Notes under the pieces: model-generated
The model's input: only the letters and a program-made list of their open reading frames with translations
The model's database searches: none
What the model was told of the DNA's origin: nothing
Assembly: GCA_943331105.2 (NCBI GenBank)
Contig: CALQKH020000001.1
Coordinates: 1 to 64,000 of the forward strand
Direction of reading: 5' to 3'
DNA: 64,000 bases
Source: Akkermansia muciniphila
GTDB lineage: Bacteria; Pseudomonadota; Gammaproteobacteria; Burkholderiales; Burkholderiaceae_C
Shown: positions 45,098 to 54,891 of the stretch, piece after piece
Layout: each line of letters begins with the position of its first letter
Position numbering within the stretch: position 1 is the stretch's first letter
Program-made: the position numbers and the translations under genes

Positions 45098-45694
45098 TTG
45101 CCGGTCAAGCCAAAAGTCAAATCGACCCCTTCGCAGCCACCGCTCAATGCGAACAATGCGAACCAATCGGCAGCAGCGGAGGGTGTTCGCACCATCAAGA
45201 AATACCCCAATCGGCGTTTGTACGACACGCAGTCATCCAGCTATGTGACATTGGCTGAGATCAAAAAAATGGTGATGACGGCTTTGCCGGTGCAAGTCTT
45301 GGACGCCAAAACGGGTGAAGACCTGACTCGGACGATTCTTTTGCAAATCATCTTGGAAGAAGAGTCAGCGGGTGCGCCGATGTTCAGTGAGGCCGTTCTG
45401 TCCAACATCATTCGCTTTTATGGCCATGCCATGCAGGGGCACATGGGCTCATATCTCGAAAATCACGTGCAATCGTTCATGGATTGGCAAAACAAGTTGG
45501 GTGAGTCCAGTCCCGTCTTGAGCCCAGAGGTGTGGGCGCAGTTCATGCAATGGCAAACGCCCATGATGCAAAACATGTTTTCTGGTTTGGCCAACCCTTC
45601 TCAAAACGTCATGTCTCAAATGCAAGAGCAGATGCAAAAACAGATCCAAAAGAACACGGAGCAGTTACTTGGCGTCATGGGTTTGAGGCCCTGA
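45098..45694 (+). CDS. phaR: Polyhydroxyalkanoate synthesis repressor PhaR
   Basis: A 198-residue DNA- and PHA-binding regulator controlling phasin and PHA granule genes. The conserved DNA-binding domain is RTIKKYPNRRLYDTQSSSYV followed by TLAEIKKMVM. The PHB accumulation-regulatory domain follows (TRTILLQIILEEESAGAPMF), and the C-terminus is Met/Gln-rich (MSQMQEQMQKQIQKN). The TTG at 45098 was chosen because AGGAG stands six bases upstream; an ATG 60 bases earlier lacks a ribosome site. It indicates a PHA-storing lifestyle, consistent with scoAB. Confidence 0.93.
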   Translation: MPVKPKVKSTPSQPPLNANNANQSAAAEGVRTIKKYPNRRLYDTQSSSYVTLAEIKKMVMTALPVQVLDAKTGEDLTRTILLQIILEEESAGAPMFSEAVLSNIIRFYGHAMQGHMGSYLENHVQSFMDWQNKLGESSPVLSPEVWAQFMQWQTPMMQNMFSGLANPSQNVMSQMQEQMQKQIQKNTEQLLGVMGLRP

Positions 45695-45751
45695 TGGGCC
45701 TTGCACGTCCTTTTGTCACGATTCGGTCGTTTTTGCGGGGACAATGCAGGG

Positions 45752-47161
45752 ATGAGTGAAATGACCCCCACAGCCCCCACCTCCGCCAACCTGCCAGCCC
45801 CCAAAGTCGGTTTTGTCAGTTTGGGTTGCCCTAAAGCCTTGACCGATTCCGAACTGATCCTGACGCAGTTGAGCGCCGAGGGTTACCAAACCTCCAAAAC
45901 CTTTGAAGGCGCTGACCTGGTCATCGTGAACACCTGCGGCTTCATCGACGAAGCCATTCAGGAAAGTCTGGACACCATTGCCGAAGCGCTCAACGAAAAC
46001 GGTAGAGTGATTGTGACCGGTTGCCTGGGTGCCAAAACAAGTGAAGGCGGCGGCAACATGGTGCGTGAAATGCACCCCAGCGTGCTGGCCGTGACTGGAC
46101 CGCACGCCACCCAAGAGGTGATGGACGCGGTGCATACCCACTTGCCGAAACCGCATGACCCTTTTTTGGACTTGGTGCCCGGCGGCTTTGGCGAAGCGGG
46201 CCTCAAGCTCACCCCACGCCACTACGCGTATTTGAAAATCAGCGAAGGCTGCAACCACCGCTGCACCTTCTGCATCATCCCTTCCATGCGCGGCGACCTG
46301 GTCTCTCGCCCCATTGGCGATGTGCTCAAAGAAGCCAAGGCCTTGTTTGAAGGCGGCGTCAAAGAACTGCTGGTCATCAGCCAAGACACTTCGGCCTATG
46401 GCGTGGACGTGAAATACCGCACAGGGTTCTGGGATGGCAAGCCGGTCAAAACCCGCATGTTGGAGTTGGTGCAGACCTTGGGCGAAATCGCCCGTGAACA
46501 TGGCGCTTGGGTCCGTTTGCACTATGTTTACCCGTATCCAAGCGTGGACGACATCATCCCCTTGATGGCACAGGGTTTGGTGTTGCCTTATTTGGATGTC
46601 CCTTTTCAGCACAGTCACCCCGATGTGCTCAGACGCATGAAGCGCCCGGCCAGCGGCGAGAGAAATTTAGAGCGCATTCAGCGTTGGCGCGAACTGTGCC
46701 CCGAGCTGGTGATTCGCAGCACCTTCATTGCGGGTTTTCCGGGCGAAACCGAAGAAGAGTTTGAACACTTGCTGGGCTTTTTGCGCGAGGCGCAGATTGA
46801 CAGGGCAGGGTGTTTTGCTTACAGCCCTGTGAACGGCGCAACCGCCAACGAATTGCCTGGGATGCTGCCGCAAGCGCTGCGCGAAGAGCGCCGCGCCCGT
46901 TTCATGGCGGTGGCCGAAGAAGTGTCGATTGCCCGCTTGCACCAGCGTGTCGGTGCCACCATGCAGGTGCTGGTGGACAGTGCACCCGCCATGGGCCGAC
47001 GCGGTGGGGTGGGGCGCAGCTTTGGCGACGCACCCGAAATCGACGGTGTGGTGCGTTTATTGCCCCCCGAAAAAATCAGTAAAACTCTGAAGGTGGGTGA
47101 ATTCACCCGTGCTCGTATCGTGCGTGTGGAAGGGCATGATTTGGTGGGGGTGCCGGTTTGA
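45752..47161 (+). CDS. rimO: Ribosomal protein uS12 methylthiotransferase RimO
   Basis: A radical-SAM methylthiotransferase acting on Asp89 of ribosomal protein S12; 469 residues. The N-terminal MTTase domain has cysteines in [26 protein letters not shown] and TGCLGAK. The radical-SAM motif is [22 protein letters not shown]-terminal TRAM domain ends the protein. RimO rather than MiaB is indicated by the [11 protein letters not shown] and [11 protein letters not shown] sequences. The ATG at 45752 was preferred over an upstream frame extension. Confidence 0.95.
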   Translation: MSEMTPTAPTSANLPAPKVGFVSLGCPKALTDSELILTQLSAEGYQTSKTFEGADLVIVNTCGFIDEAIQESLDTIAEALNENGRVIVTGCLGAKTSEGGGNMVREMHPSVLAVTGPHATQEVMDAVHTHLPKPHDPFLDLVPGGFGEAGLKLTPRHYAYLKISEGCNHRCTFCIIPSMRGDLVSRPIGDVLKEAKALFEGGVKELLVISQDTSAYGVDVKYRTGFWDGKPVKTRMLELVQTLGEIAREHGAWVRLHYVYPYPSVDDIIPLMAQGLVLPYLDVPFQHSHPDVLRRMKRPASGERNLERIQRWRELCPELVIRSTFIAGFPGETEEEFEHLLGFLREAQIDRAGCFAYSPVNGATANELPGMLPQALREERRARFMAVAEEVSIARLHQRVGATMQVLVDSAPAMGRRGGVGRSFGDAPEIDGVVRLLPPEKISKTLKVGEFTRARIVRVEGHDLVGVPV

Positions 47162-47193
47162 GCGCGAGCACCAAATGTTGACAGGCAACAAAA

Positions 47194-47220
47194 AAGCCGT
47201 TGATCAAAAATCAACGGCTT
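47194..47220 (-). terminator. Rho-independent terminator, mainly for the minus strand
   Basis: Stem AAGCCGTTGAT (47194-47204) / ATCAACGGCTT (47210-47220). On the minus strand the stem is followed by a run of T (from the six A at 47190-47195), so it best ends transcripts from tRNA-Leu; it may also act on rimO. A second hairpin CTTATCG/CGATAAG (47234-47251) lies closer to the tRNA. Confidence 0.75.
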
Positions 47221-47253
47221 GTTGTGTGTTGAACTTATCGGGTTCGATAAGAT

Positions 47254-47338
<85 letters not shown>

Positions 47339-47356
47339 GCCTCAGGAATCGAAGGA

Positions 47357-49633
47357 TTGTATATCAAAAAAGTAGCGCCACCCAGCGGCTTGCTGGAAGA
47401 AATTGAAGGCAGTGTCCAGGGCCATCGCGACGGTCATGGGTTCTTGATCCGTGACAGCGGTGAGTCCGACATTTACCTGTCGCCCAACGAGATGCGTGCC
47501 GTCTTGCACAAAGATCGCGTGAAGGTTCGCATCGTGCGTCAAGACCGCAAGGGCAGACCCGAGGGGCGAATTGTCGAAATCGTTGAGCGCCCTGAGCAAC
47601 CCATCATTGGCCGTTTGTTGCACGAAGGGGGGTTATGGTTGGTGGCGCCCGAAGACAAGCGCTATGGCCAAGACGTGATGATTCCCAAAGGCGCCACCGG
47701 CACAGCCAAACCGGGCCAGGTGGTGGTGGTGGAGCTGACCGAGCCGCCCGCATTGTTTGGGCAACCTGTGGGGCGCGTGAAAGAAGTGCTGGGCGAGATC
47801 GACGACCCGGGCATGGAAATCGAAATCGCCGTGCGCAAGTACAGCGTGCCGCACGAATTTTCGGCCGCTTGCCTGGAACAAGCCAAAGGCCTGCCCGACA
47901 AGGTGCTGGCCAAGGACCGCAAGGACCGTGTCGATCTGCGCGACGTGCCCTTGGTCACCATCGACGGCGAAGACGCCCGCGACTTTGACGACGCCGTGTA
48001 TTGCGAACCCGCCAAAGTAGGCCGGGGCAAAGGCTGGCGTTTGCTGGTGGCCATTGCCGACGTGAGCCACTACGTGCAAACCGGCAGTGACATTGACATC
48101 GATGCCTACGACCGCGCCACCAGCGTGTATTTCCCGCGCCGTGTCATTCCCATGCTGCCCGAGAAGTTGTCCAACGGCCTGTGCTCGCTCAACCCCGATG
48201 TGGACCGTTTGTGCATGGTCTGTGACATGCTGGTCAACGCCAAGGGTGATGTGCACGCCTACCAGTTTTATCCGGCTGTGATGCACAGCCATGCGCGGTT
48301 CACCTACACCGAAGTCGCGGCCATTTTGGCCAACACCCGTGGGCCTGAGGCGCTCAAACGCAAAGCGCGCGTGAACGACCTGATGAACCTGCAGGACGTG
48401 TACAAAGCCTTGCTGGCTTCGCGCGCCGTGCGCGGCGCGGTGGACTTTGAAACCACCGAAACCCAAATCGTGTGCGACGAAAGCGGCCGCATCGAAAAAA
48501 TCGTGCCGCGTGTGCGCAACGAAGCGCACCGCCTGATTGAAGAAGCCATGCTCGCAGCCAACGTCTGCAGCGCCGACTTCATCCAGCAAGGCAAGCACCC
48601 TGGCTTGTTTCGCGTGCACGAAGGCCCGACGGCCGAGAAAAAAGACATCCTGCGCAATTACCTCAAGGCCTTGGGTTTGGGCATGAGCATCAGCGACGAG
48701 CCGCACACCAGTGAGTTCCAAAAAATCGCTCAAGCGACCAAGGACCGTCCAGACGCGCAGCAGATCCACACCATGCTGCTGCGCTCCATGCAGCAAGCCA
48801 TCTACACCCCGGTCAATAGCGGCCACTTTGGTTTGGCCTATGAGGCCTACACCCACTTCACCAGCCCGATCCGGCGGTATCCAGACTTGTTGGTGCACCG
48901 CGTGATCAAAGCGATTTTGCTGGACCGCAAATACACGCTGCCCAGTTTGCCCGTGCCAGGTGAGGCACATGCCAAGCTGACCAAGCGGCTTGAAAAAGGA
49001 CGCGCTGCCAAGGGCGATGCGCCCGAATCGTCTGCCCCACGCGTGCGCATGTCGGCCGCCGACCAACGCGCCTGGGAGGCGGCGGGCCTGCATTGCAGCG
49101 CCAACGAGCGCCGCGCCGACGAGGCCAGCCGCGATGTGGAGGCCTGGCTCAAATGCAAATACATGCGCGAACACCTGGGCGAGGAATACAGCGGCGTGGT
49201 GTCTGCTGCAACCAGTTTCGGCATCTTTGTGACTTTGGACACGATGTACGTCGAAGGGCTGGTGCACATCACCGAATTGGGCGGCGAGTACTTCCGCTTT
49301 GACGAGTTGCGCCAGGAATTGCGCGGCGAGCGCACCGGCATCCGTTACGCCATTGGCAGCCGGGTGCAAGTGCAGGTCAGCCGAGTGGATCTGGACGGCC
49401 GCAAGATCGATTTCAGGTTGGTGCACACCGGAGACGAGCTGGTGCAACGGGCCATGCGCGACAAAGGCCTGTCGGCACCTGCCGAAGGCGGGCGCGACAA
49501 GAAACGGGGCGCCCAAGACCGCCGCCAGGCCGATGCCGAGCGCAACCGCTCACCCATCCAGGCCCTCAAAGCCTCGGTCAAGAAAGCTGCAGCCAAAAAG
49601 AAAGGCTCCCGCAGCAGCAAGCCCAGGCGTTGA
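47357..49633 (+). CDS. rnr: Ribonuclease R
   Basis: A processive 3'-5' exoribonuclease able to degrade structured RNA; 758 residues. Present are cold-shock domains (GSVQGHRDGHGFLIRD; PIIGRLLHEGGLWLVAPEDK), the RNB catalytic domain with VTIDGEDARDFDDAVYCEPA near residue 200, and a C-terminal S1 domain (GEEYSGVVSAATSFGIFVTL), then a Lys/Arg/Ser-rich tail. The N-terminal winged-helix region of E. coli RNase R is absent. The only available start is a TTG at 47357 with AGGA nine bases upstream, because tRNA-Leu occupies the DNA just before. The long antisense frame over this gene is a shadow. Confidence 0.93.
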   Translation: MYIKKVAPPSGLLEEIEGSVQGHRDGHGFLIRDSGESDIYLSPNEMRAVLHKDRVKVRIVRQDRKGRPEGRIVEIVERPEQPIIGRLLHEGGLWLVAPEDKRYGQDVMIPKGATGTAKPGQVVVVELTEPPALFGQPVGRVKEVLGEIDDPGMEIEIAVRKYSVPHEFSAACLEQAKGLPDKVLAKDRKDRVDLRDVPLVTIDGEDARDFDDAVYCEPAKVGRGKGWRLLVAIADVSHYVQTGSDIDIDAYDRATSVYFPRRVIPMLPEKLSNGLCSLNPDVDRLCMVCDMLVNAKGDVHAYQFYPAVMHSHARFTYTEVAAILANTRGPEALKRKARVNDLMNLQDVYKALLASRAVRGAVDFETTETQIVCDESGRIEKIVPRVRNEAHRLIEEAMLAANVCSADFIQQGKHPGLFRVHEGPTAEKKDILRNYLKALGLGMSISDEPHTSEFQKIAQATKDRPDAQQIHTMLLRSMQQAIYTPVNSGHFGLAYEAYTHFTSPIRRYPDLLVHRVIKAILLDRKYTLPSLPVPGEAHAKLTKRLEKGRAAKGDAPESSAPRVRMSAADQRAWEAAGLHCSANERRADEASRDVEAWLKCKYMREHLGEEYSGVVSAATSFGIFVTLDTMYVEGLVHITELGGEYFRFDELRQELRGERTGIRYAIGSRVQVQVSRVDLDGRKIDFRLVHTGDELVQRAMRDKGLSAPAEGGRDKKRGAQDRRQADAERNRSPIQALKASVKKAAAKKKGSRSSKPRR

Positions 49634-49679
49634 GCCGCACAACCCAACGATTAGCCGTTGACACATTGATGAAACTGAC

Positions 49680-49708
49680 AATCCAGGCCTTCAGGCCTGG
49701 ATTTTTAA
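49680..49708 (+). terminator. Rho-independent terminator after rnr
   Basis: Stem AATCCAGGCC (49680-49689), TTCA loop, GGCCTGGATT (49694-49703), then TTT. It cleanly ends rnr before the AT-rich leader of the next gene. Confidence 0.9.
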
Positions 49709-49780
49709 TAGGAACAGATTTCTCCTTTCCTTCTGATATTTCAGAGGAATAAATTGACATAAAGATATATTTTGGTCTTT

Positions 49781-50305
49781 ATGCTTAAAAAGAGAAATAT
49801 CTTGATTCTTTTTAAATGTCTTGTTTTTATCTTTTTGTCCATGGCTACCTGGCCATTGACCGCACAAGAAGTTCGGCAACCGACGGGGCCCGTGGTGCTG
49901 ACCATCACCGGGAAAATCCAGACCCACAATCTGGACCGGTCCTACCTTTGGGACCTGGGCATGCTGGAGGCCTTGCCGCAAAAAAGCTTCACCACCATGA
50001 CCCCGTGGGCCAAGACACCCATCAAATTTTCGGGACCGCTGTTGCGCGATGTGCTCCGGACCGTGCAAGCCGATGGCCAAACCTTGCAAGCCAAGGCCCT
50101 CAACGACTACGTCATCAACATACCCGTCCAAGACGCCCAACTTTTTGATGTCGTTGTTGCCATCAAGAAAAATGACCAGAACATCCCCTTGCGGCAAAGG
50201 GGCCCGCTGTTTGTCGTGTACCCCTTCGACAGCAAGAAAGAGCTGCAAACCATCAAGTACTACGAGCGATCCATCTGGCAACTGAAGTCGCTGACGGTTC
50301 AGTGA
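49781..50305 (+). CDS. Periplasmic sulfite-oxidase-fold (Moco-binding-like) protein, probably non-enzymatic
   Basis: A 174-residue exported protein. The signal peptide is Lys-rich and hydrophobic (MLKKRNILILFKCLVFIFLS, to about PLTAQ). The mature part resembles a shortened molybdopterin-dependent oxidoreductase domain (LTITGKIQTHNLDRSYLWDL, WAKTPIKFSGPLLRDVLRTV, YVINIPVQDAQLFDVVVAIK, QRGPLFVVYPFD). The only cysteine lies in the signal peptide, so the Mo-ligating Cys is missing. It is followed 9 bp later by a hybrid histidine kinase, suggesting a sensory partner. The AT-rich leader holds a TTGACA at 49754. An alternative start is ATG 49772. Confidence 0.72.
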   Translation: MLKKRNILILFKCLVFIFLSMATWPLTAQEVRQPTGPVVLTITGKIQTHNLDRSYLWDLGMLEALPQKSFTTMTPWAKTPIKFSGPLLRDVLRTVQADGQTLQAKALNDYVINIPVQDAQLFDVVVAIKKNDQNIPLRQRGPLFVVYPFDSKKELQTIKYYERSIWQLKSLTVQ

Positions 50306-50314
50306 ACACCCGAC

Positions 50315-52165
50315 ATGTCTGTCGAGACCCATGAGCCGGTTCACGCCAGTGACCGGTTATTCAAATCGGGGCTGATCGCATTGACGGTGGCCATCGTGGC
50401 CGTCCTGCTGATCATGCTGCAACTGATCTGGGCGCGATCGGCGGGATCGCTCGGTCAATCACGGATCCAGTCCGACTCGGTGGTCTTCATGGCTTTCCAG
50501 CTCGACAGGGAGTTCCTGCGGTTCCGCAACGAAGTCAATTCGTCCATTTACCGCAACGCGATGGACCCCGAACTGATGTCGCGTTTCGAAATTCTCCTCA
50601 GCCGTCTGGACCTGTTGCAAAACTTCCCCTCCCACGAACTGCTGCAAGAAGCCAAAGAGTTCGAGCGGGTCATCCCCTCCATGCTGTTGGCCATCCAAAA
50701 AATAGAAGATCTTCTGTTGAGCGGACAACCCGCCCAACTGCCGCAAATCATCCGGGAGCTCGACCGCATCACCCCCGATTTGCAATCCCTGGTGCAGATC
50801 ACGCACCGCAGTGTGGTGCAAAAAATCGAAATCCAGGACCACACCGCACGCAAACAAGACCAATTGATCATGGGCCTCGCGGCGAGTCTGCTGATCTTTC
50901 TGATGCTCGGATTTGCGGGCCTTTTCTACAGTTTCCGCAAAGAAAAGAGGGAGCGCCTTCGGCTGCAAGTGGTCAACCGGGCACTTCAGGCCGCACGCAT
51001 CACCGCCGAAGCGGCCAACGTCGCCAAAAGCCGCTTCCTGGCCAACATGAGCCATGAATTGCGCACGCCCTTCAACGGACTGCTGGGCATGATGCAAGTG
51101 CTGGACCTCAGTGGCTTGCGGTCTGACCAGCAACCGCTGCTGCACACGGCACAAAGATCGGCCCAGCATTTGCTGAACTTGCTCAACGACATCCTGGACC
51201 TGTCGGCCATCAATGCCGACAAACTGCAGATCCGAATGCTGCCCATGAATCTGGACGAAACGCTCTCTGAAGTGATTGGCTGGATGCGCCCCGTTGCCGA
51301 AGAAAAAGGGCTTGTCCTTGACTACCAGTCGCATGAGCTGGCCCACCCATTCATCTTGGGTGACGCCACCCGTTTGCGGCAAATCCTGCTCAACTTGCTG
51401 TCCAACGCCATCAAGTTCACATCCCACGGACACATCCTCGTATCCGTCAAACTCATCACACTGGACGCCAACCGCCTGCGCTGTTGTGTCACAGTGCAAG
51501 ACACCGGCATGGGCATCAGCCGAGAAAAACTGACCAAACTGTTCCAGCGCTTTCAGCCCGGCGACGAATCCACAACCCGAACGCGAGGTGGTGCGGGCCT
51601 GGGCTTGGAAATTTCCCGAAGCCTGGCCCAGCGAATGGGTGGCGACCTGCGCGTTCAAAGCCAAGAAGGCAAAGGCTCCACCATTGTGTTTGAGTGGGTC
51701 GCACAAGCTGCAGCCACCAGCGGGGCAGGGCCCCTTCAACCCCAAGCCAGCGCCATTCCATTGCCCCAACACAGCACCCCGGCCAAACGGCAAAAACTCC
51801 TCGTGGTCGACGACAACGCCATCAACCGGATGGTGCTTGGCCGCATGCTCACACAGCTGGACTGCGAAGTCAGCTATGCCGAAGACGGATTGCAAGGACT
51901 GCGGTCCATCGAGCAACACGGTTTTGATTTGGTGTTGATGGACCTGCACATGCCCCACATGGACGGATTTGAGTGCGTCAAAGCCATCCGCAACCTGACC
52001 GACCTGGCCAAGTCACGGCTGCCCGTCATCGCCGTCACCGCCGACGTGCTCAGCGAAACGCAAGAACAAGCGCACGCAGCCGGATTCAATGACTTCCTGC
52101 CCAAACCCGTAGAGCGGGCCAAGTTGACCCGCCTGCTGGGTGCCTATCCACCACTGGCCATCTGA
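50315..52165 (+). CDS. Hybrid sensor histidine kinase with receiver domain
   Basis: A 616-residue membrane kinase. Transmembrane helix 1 (about residues 19-40, ALTVAIVAVLLIMLQLIW) and helix 2 (about 186-208, IMGLAASLLIFLMLGFAGLF) enclose a 145-residue helical periplasmic sensor. Next come a HisKA domain with phospho-acceptor H247 (SRFLANMSHELRTPFNG), an HATPase with LLNLLSNAIKF, DTGMGISREKL and GAGLGLEISRSLAQRMGG, and a C-terminal receiver with VVDDNAINRM and phospho-acceptor D543 (LVLMDLHMPHMDG). There is no Hpt or output domain, so signal goes on to unknown partners. The upstream periplasmic protein is the likely co-sensor. Confidence 0.92.
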   Translation: MSVETHEPVHASDRLFKSGLIALTVAIVAVLLIMLQLIWARSAGSLGQSRIQSDSVVFMAFQLDREFLRFRNEVNSSIYRNAMDPELMSRFEILLSRLDLLQNFPSHELLQEAKEFERVIPSMLLAIQKIEDLLLSGQPAQLPQIIRELDRITPDLQSLVQITHRSVVQKIEIQDHTARKQDQLIMGLAASLLIFLMLGFAGLFYSFRKEKRERLRLQVVNRALQAARITAEAANVAKSRFLANMSHELRTPFNGLLGMMQVLDLSGLRSDQQPLLHTAQRSAQHLLNLLNDILDLSAINADKLQIRMLPMNLDETLSEVIGWMRPVAEEKGLVLDYQSHELAHPFILGDATRLRQILLNLLSNAIKFTSHGHILVSVKLITLDANRLRCCVTVQDTGMGISREKLTKLFQRFQPGDESTTRTRGGAGLGLEISRSLAQRMGGDLRVQSQEGKGSTIVFEWVAQAAATSGAGPLQPQASAIPLPQHSTPAKRQKLLVVDDNAINRMVLGRMLTQLDCEVSYAEDGLQGLRSIEQHGFDLVLMDLHMPHMDGFECVKAIRNLTDLAKSRLPVIAVTADVLSETQEQAHAAGFNDFLPKPVERAKLTRLLGAYPPLAI

Positions 52166-52329
52166 CCACTCAGCAAACCAAGCCACAGGCCCGGCTGGTC
52201 ATCCATCTAGGCCAATCAGAACCCCCCACGCGTCCTGACAGATGGAGGAAATTTGTTCCCGTATCTGGATAATAGTGCGTATTTAAAACATAAAAAAATA
52301 TTCAAATACACAAAAAGAGCGTAAGAACA

Positions 52330-52713
52330 GTGATTAACGATAAACAAAAAATACTGGCAACCCTGGTGGAGCTGTCGGATTGGGAGTGGGCCAACCTGCC
52401 CTTGCTCAAGACCGTTGTGGGGCGGCACGTTTATTACTGCATCGCCCAAGACACCTTCTTCAACGCCAGCCACCAGACCGATCGTTCACTCAAGCAAGTC
52501 CTCAACCACCCCGAATACACCGACCGCGCCGTGCGCATGAAATTGCGCGAGCTGGAAGACGAAGGCCTCATCACCCGGGTGTACAGCGAAAACGACAAAC
52601 GCGCCCGCCATATCGTACCCACGCCAAAACTCCTCGACCTGATGGCCCACCATGCTGAAACCATGCAAAAGCTGCTCGAAAAGGACTTCATCATCCTGGA
52701 AAAAGAAACTTAA
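52330..52713 (+). CDS. Small winged-helix (MarR-like) transcriptional regulator
   Basis: A 127-residue protein. The central part YTDRAVRMKLRELEDEGLIT followed by RVYSENDKRARHIVPTPKLL is a winged helix-turn-helix with the MarR-type wing D-K-R-A-R. The N-terminal helix (KQKILATLVELSDWEWANLP) and the C-terminal helix (AHHAETMQKLLEKDFIILEK) could form a dimer interface. The start is a GTG at 52330. It follows the hybrid kinase by 164 bp of AT-rich DNA and precedes the two-partner secretion locus, which it might regulate; that is inference. Confidence 0.75.
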   Translation: MINDKQKILATLVELSDWEWANLPLLKTVVGRHVYYCIAQDTFFNASHQTDRSLKQVLNHPEYTDRAVRMKLRELEDEGLITRVYSENDKRARHIVPTPKLLDLMAHHAETMQKLLEKDFIILEKET

Positions 52714-53108
52714 TGGATGCATGCCCCACAAGTCCACCACCTCACCGACGCCGTTAACCAGAACCTGGCCCGCTCGGCCTATGGCCGCTTCCTCGGAGTC
52801 AGACGCGATCATCTGCCCGCCATTTTCGGCGCCACAGCCTCCCGGCTACGCAGTTACAAAAACTTCCGGGGCTTTCTGATCAAAGTCACACCCAGGCCAT
52901 GGTCGACGTGCCTGTGGCCTGGTCATGTTTCATAACCGCATGGACCAACTTACCAAACTCGCCACAGTCGATGGGCACCAAAAAAAGGAATTATTTTCCG
53001 TTATTTGGTATTAAATTCGTCAATTAATTTAATTCATAAGTGCATTATCAGAACTCTTGTGGCGAAGTTTCTTCGCATGCCTATACGCAGCAGTTCAAAG
53101 GGTTTTCT
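52714..53108. other. 395-bp region without a confident gene before tpsB
   Basis: A short open frame at 52717-52935 (72 codons, containing RSAYGRFLGVRRDHLPAIFG) matches nothing recognised and has no ribosome site. From about 52980 the DNA turns AT-rich. ATTAAATT (53010-53017) and AATTTAAT (53026-53033) form an inverted repeat about 80-100 bp before tpsB, a candidate promoter or operator. Confidence 0.5.
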
Positions 53109-54845
53109 ATGGTTCGCTTCTCGAAATCGGTTCTCACGTCAGCGGTGCTGATGGCTTGGTCGTCTTTGGTTATGGCGCAAGGTGGTGCAACATCAAGTGT
53201 TGAAAACATTAACCGCAATTTGACGGGACCCGAGGTCGTGAGTCCGGTTTCATGGGAGGCGGTTGGCTCGAGGTTGGCCAAACCATTGACTCAAGGGGAA
53301 GTCAAGCCTGGTGGGCCAACAATAAAAATTAACGGGTTTCAGTTTGAAGGGTTAACGGCGTTTTCAGTTGACGATTTGCTCCAAGCGTCATCCGCTCGTC
53401 TGCCGGGTGTTTACGACCTGTTTGCACTGCAAGCCATATCTGATGCCATCACGGCGTATTACCGCAAGGCGGGTTATCTGGTGGCCAGGGCTTGGTTGAC
53501 ACCTCAGGCAATCAAGGATGGTGTCGTTGTTTACCAGATATACGAGGGGCGGTTATCGCAATCGGAACCCATAAAGGTAGAGGCTAATCATCCCGGTATT
53601 GATGTGTCGCAGGTCAAGCAAATCGTTAAAAAAAGCTTGTGCGGTGAAGTTGACTGTGGCTCAAGCCTATTGAAGCAGTCCAGCGTAGATCGAGCTGCTT
53701 TGTTAGTGACTGAAATCACGGGGTATCAAATCAGGGCAGAGTTGGTGCCAGGCAAAGAGCTGGGTACAAGCACCATGGCCATGCAAGTTGATCCGCGAAG
53801 TGGGCGGTCGGTGACGGGCAGTGGCGGTGCGCGAAAGGGGGTTAACGCAGGGTTATCTGTTGACAACTTTGGATCTAAAGCAACGGGTGAAAACCGAGCA
53901 CAGGTCCGATTAACTGGTCAAGATGCATTAAAGACCGGCGACCAAATGGGTTTGTCGTACATGACGACAAACAAAAAAGACATCGAGAACTACAACGTCG
54001 ATTACAGCTTTCCCATCGGTCATGAGGGCTGGCGCATGGGCCTAGCTTCAGGCAAAACCAACTACACCTTGGGGGCGGGGTTTGGAGGTTTTGCGGGCGA
54101 TGCAAAAAATCATGGGGTTAATCTGAGTTATCCCATCTTGCGAACAGGGCAGGGAAATATAGATTGGCGTGTGGACATAGACCGAATCAGCCTATCCGAT
54201 CAAAGTTCGTTGCCTGAAGACCGCCGCTTGAACAGTGCCCGTATGGGTTTATCTGGCGATTTTCAAGATCAGGTATTGAATGGTTTGGGTGCAAGAACAA
54301 GTTGGTTGGTGGGTTGGGCTCAGTCCGATTTGAAGTATGAGGACGCCCGAGACTCAACAACAGTGGGATCTAGGGACAAATACACCGCTCGTATCAATCG
54401 ATTGCAGGGCTTGGGTGGTGATGGTTGGTATACCAGTGCCAATGTTTACGGGCAAAGAGCCTCTGGCAACCTGGACGCATACGGAAAACTGTTCCTCGGT
54501 GGAGCAAACGCTGTCAGGGCGTATGCAGGCGGAGAGGTGGGTGGCGATACCGCTGTGGTTGGTCAGTTTGCCATCGGCAAAGTTTGGGCGAGCACCATGC
54601 TTGACCGCAACTTGATGGCTGATGTATCTGTGTTTTATGACCGTGGATGGGCTCGTTTGCAGCAAAACCCAACGTCAGGCGTGACAGACAACACCTCGGT
54701 TCGTGCGGGCTGGGGTGTTGAGGCAAAGGTCAGCCAAAAAGGTGCCTTTGTTCTGCGTGCCTTTTGGGCAAAAGGACTCAGCGGTGACTCAAGTGTCGAT
54801 AACAAAGAAGACAGAGTGGGTTTGAGCTTGAGCATGGCTTACTGA
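53109..54845 (+). CDS. Two-partner secretion outer-membrane transporter TpsB (HMW1B/FhaC/ShlB family)
   Basis: A 578-residue outer-membrane pore exporting the TpsA protein encoded next. The ATG at 53109 follows AAAGGG and gives a signal peptide ending near SSLVMAQ. A POTRA_2 domain covers about residues 70-145 (INGFQFEGLTAFSVDDLLQA, ITAYYRKAGYLVARAWLTPQ), followed by a second POTRA. The C-terminal two thirds form the beta barrel (GLSVDNFGSKATGENRAQVR). The conserved loop motif VRGY/F appears as AVRAYAGGEVGGD, and the protein ends in a beta strand (RVGLSLSMAY). DNA here is less GC-rich than in flanking housekeeping genes. Confidence 0.94.
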   Translation: MVRFSKSVLTSAVLMAWSSLVMAQGGATSSVENINRNLTGPEVVSPVSWEAVGSRLAKPLTQGEVKPGGPTIKINGFQFEGLTAFSVDDLLQASSARLPGVYDLFALQAISDAITAYYRKAGYLVARAWLTPQAIKDGVVVYQIYEGRLSQSEPIKVEANHPGIDVSQVKQIVKKSLCGEVDCGSSLLKQSSVDRAALLVTEITGYQIRAELVPGKELGTSTMAMQVDPRSGRSVTGSGGARKGVNAGLSVDNFGSKATGENRAQVRLTGQDALKTGDQMGLSYMTTNKKDIENYNVDYSFPIGHEGWRMGLASGKTNYTLGAGFGGFAGDAKNHGVNLSYPILRTGQGNIDWRVDIDRISLSDQSSLPEDRRLNSARMGLSGDFQDQVLNGLGARTSWLVGWAQSDLKYEDARDSTTVGSRDKYTARINRLQGLGGDGWYTSANVYGQRASGNLDAYGKLFLGGANAVRAYAGGEVGGDTAVVGQFAIGKVWASTMLDRNLMADVSVFYDRGWARLQQNPTSGVTDNTSVRAGWGVEAKVSQKGAFVLRAFWAKGLSGDSSVDNKEDRVGLSLSMAY

Positions 54846-54891
54846 GCCAAACCAAAAAGAAACTTCATAAATACACAAATAGAAGGCCAAT

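Noticed and set aside
47633..49516. 627-codon open frame antisense to rnr
   Set aside because: Lies entirely over the conserved RNB domain and shows no recognisable motif or ribosome site.
50459..51958. 499-codon open frame antisense to the hybrid kinase
   Set aside because: The plus-strand frame contains all kinase motifs; the antisense product has none.
52717..52935. 72-codon ORF before tpsB as a real gene
   Set aside because: No recognised motif, no ribosome site and unusual composition; kept only as a note in the intergenic entry.
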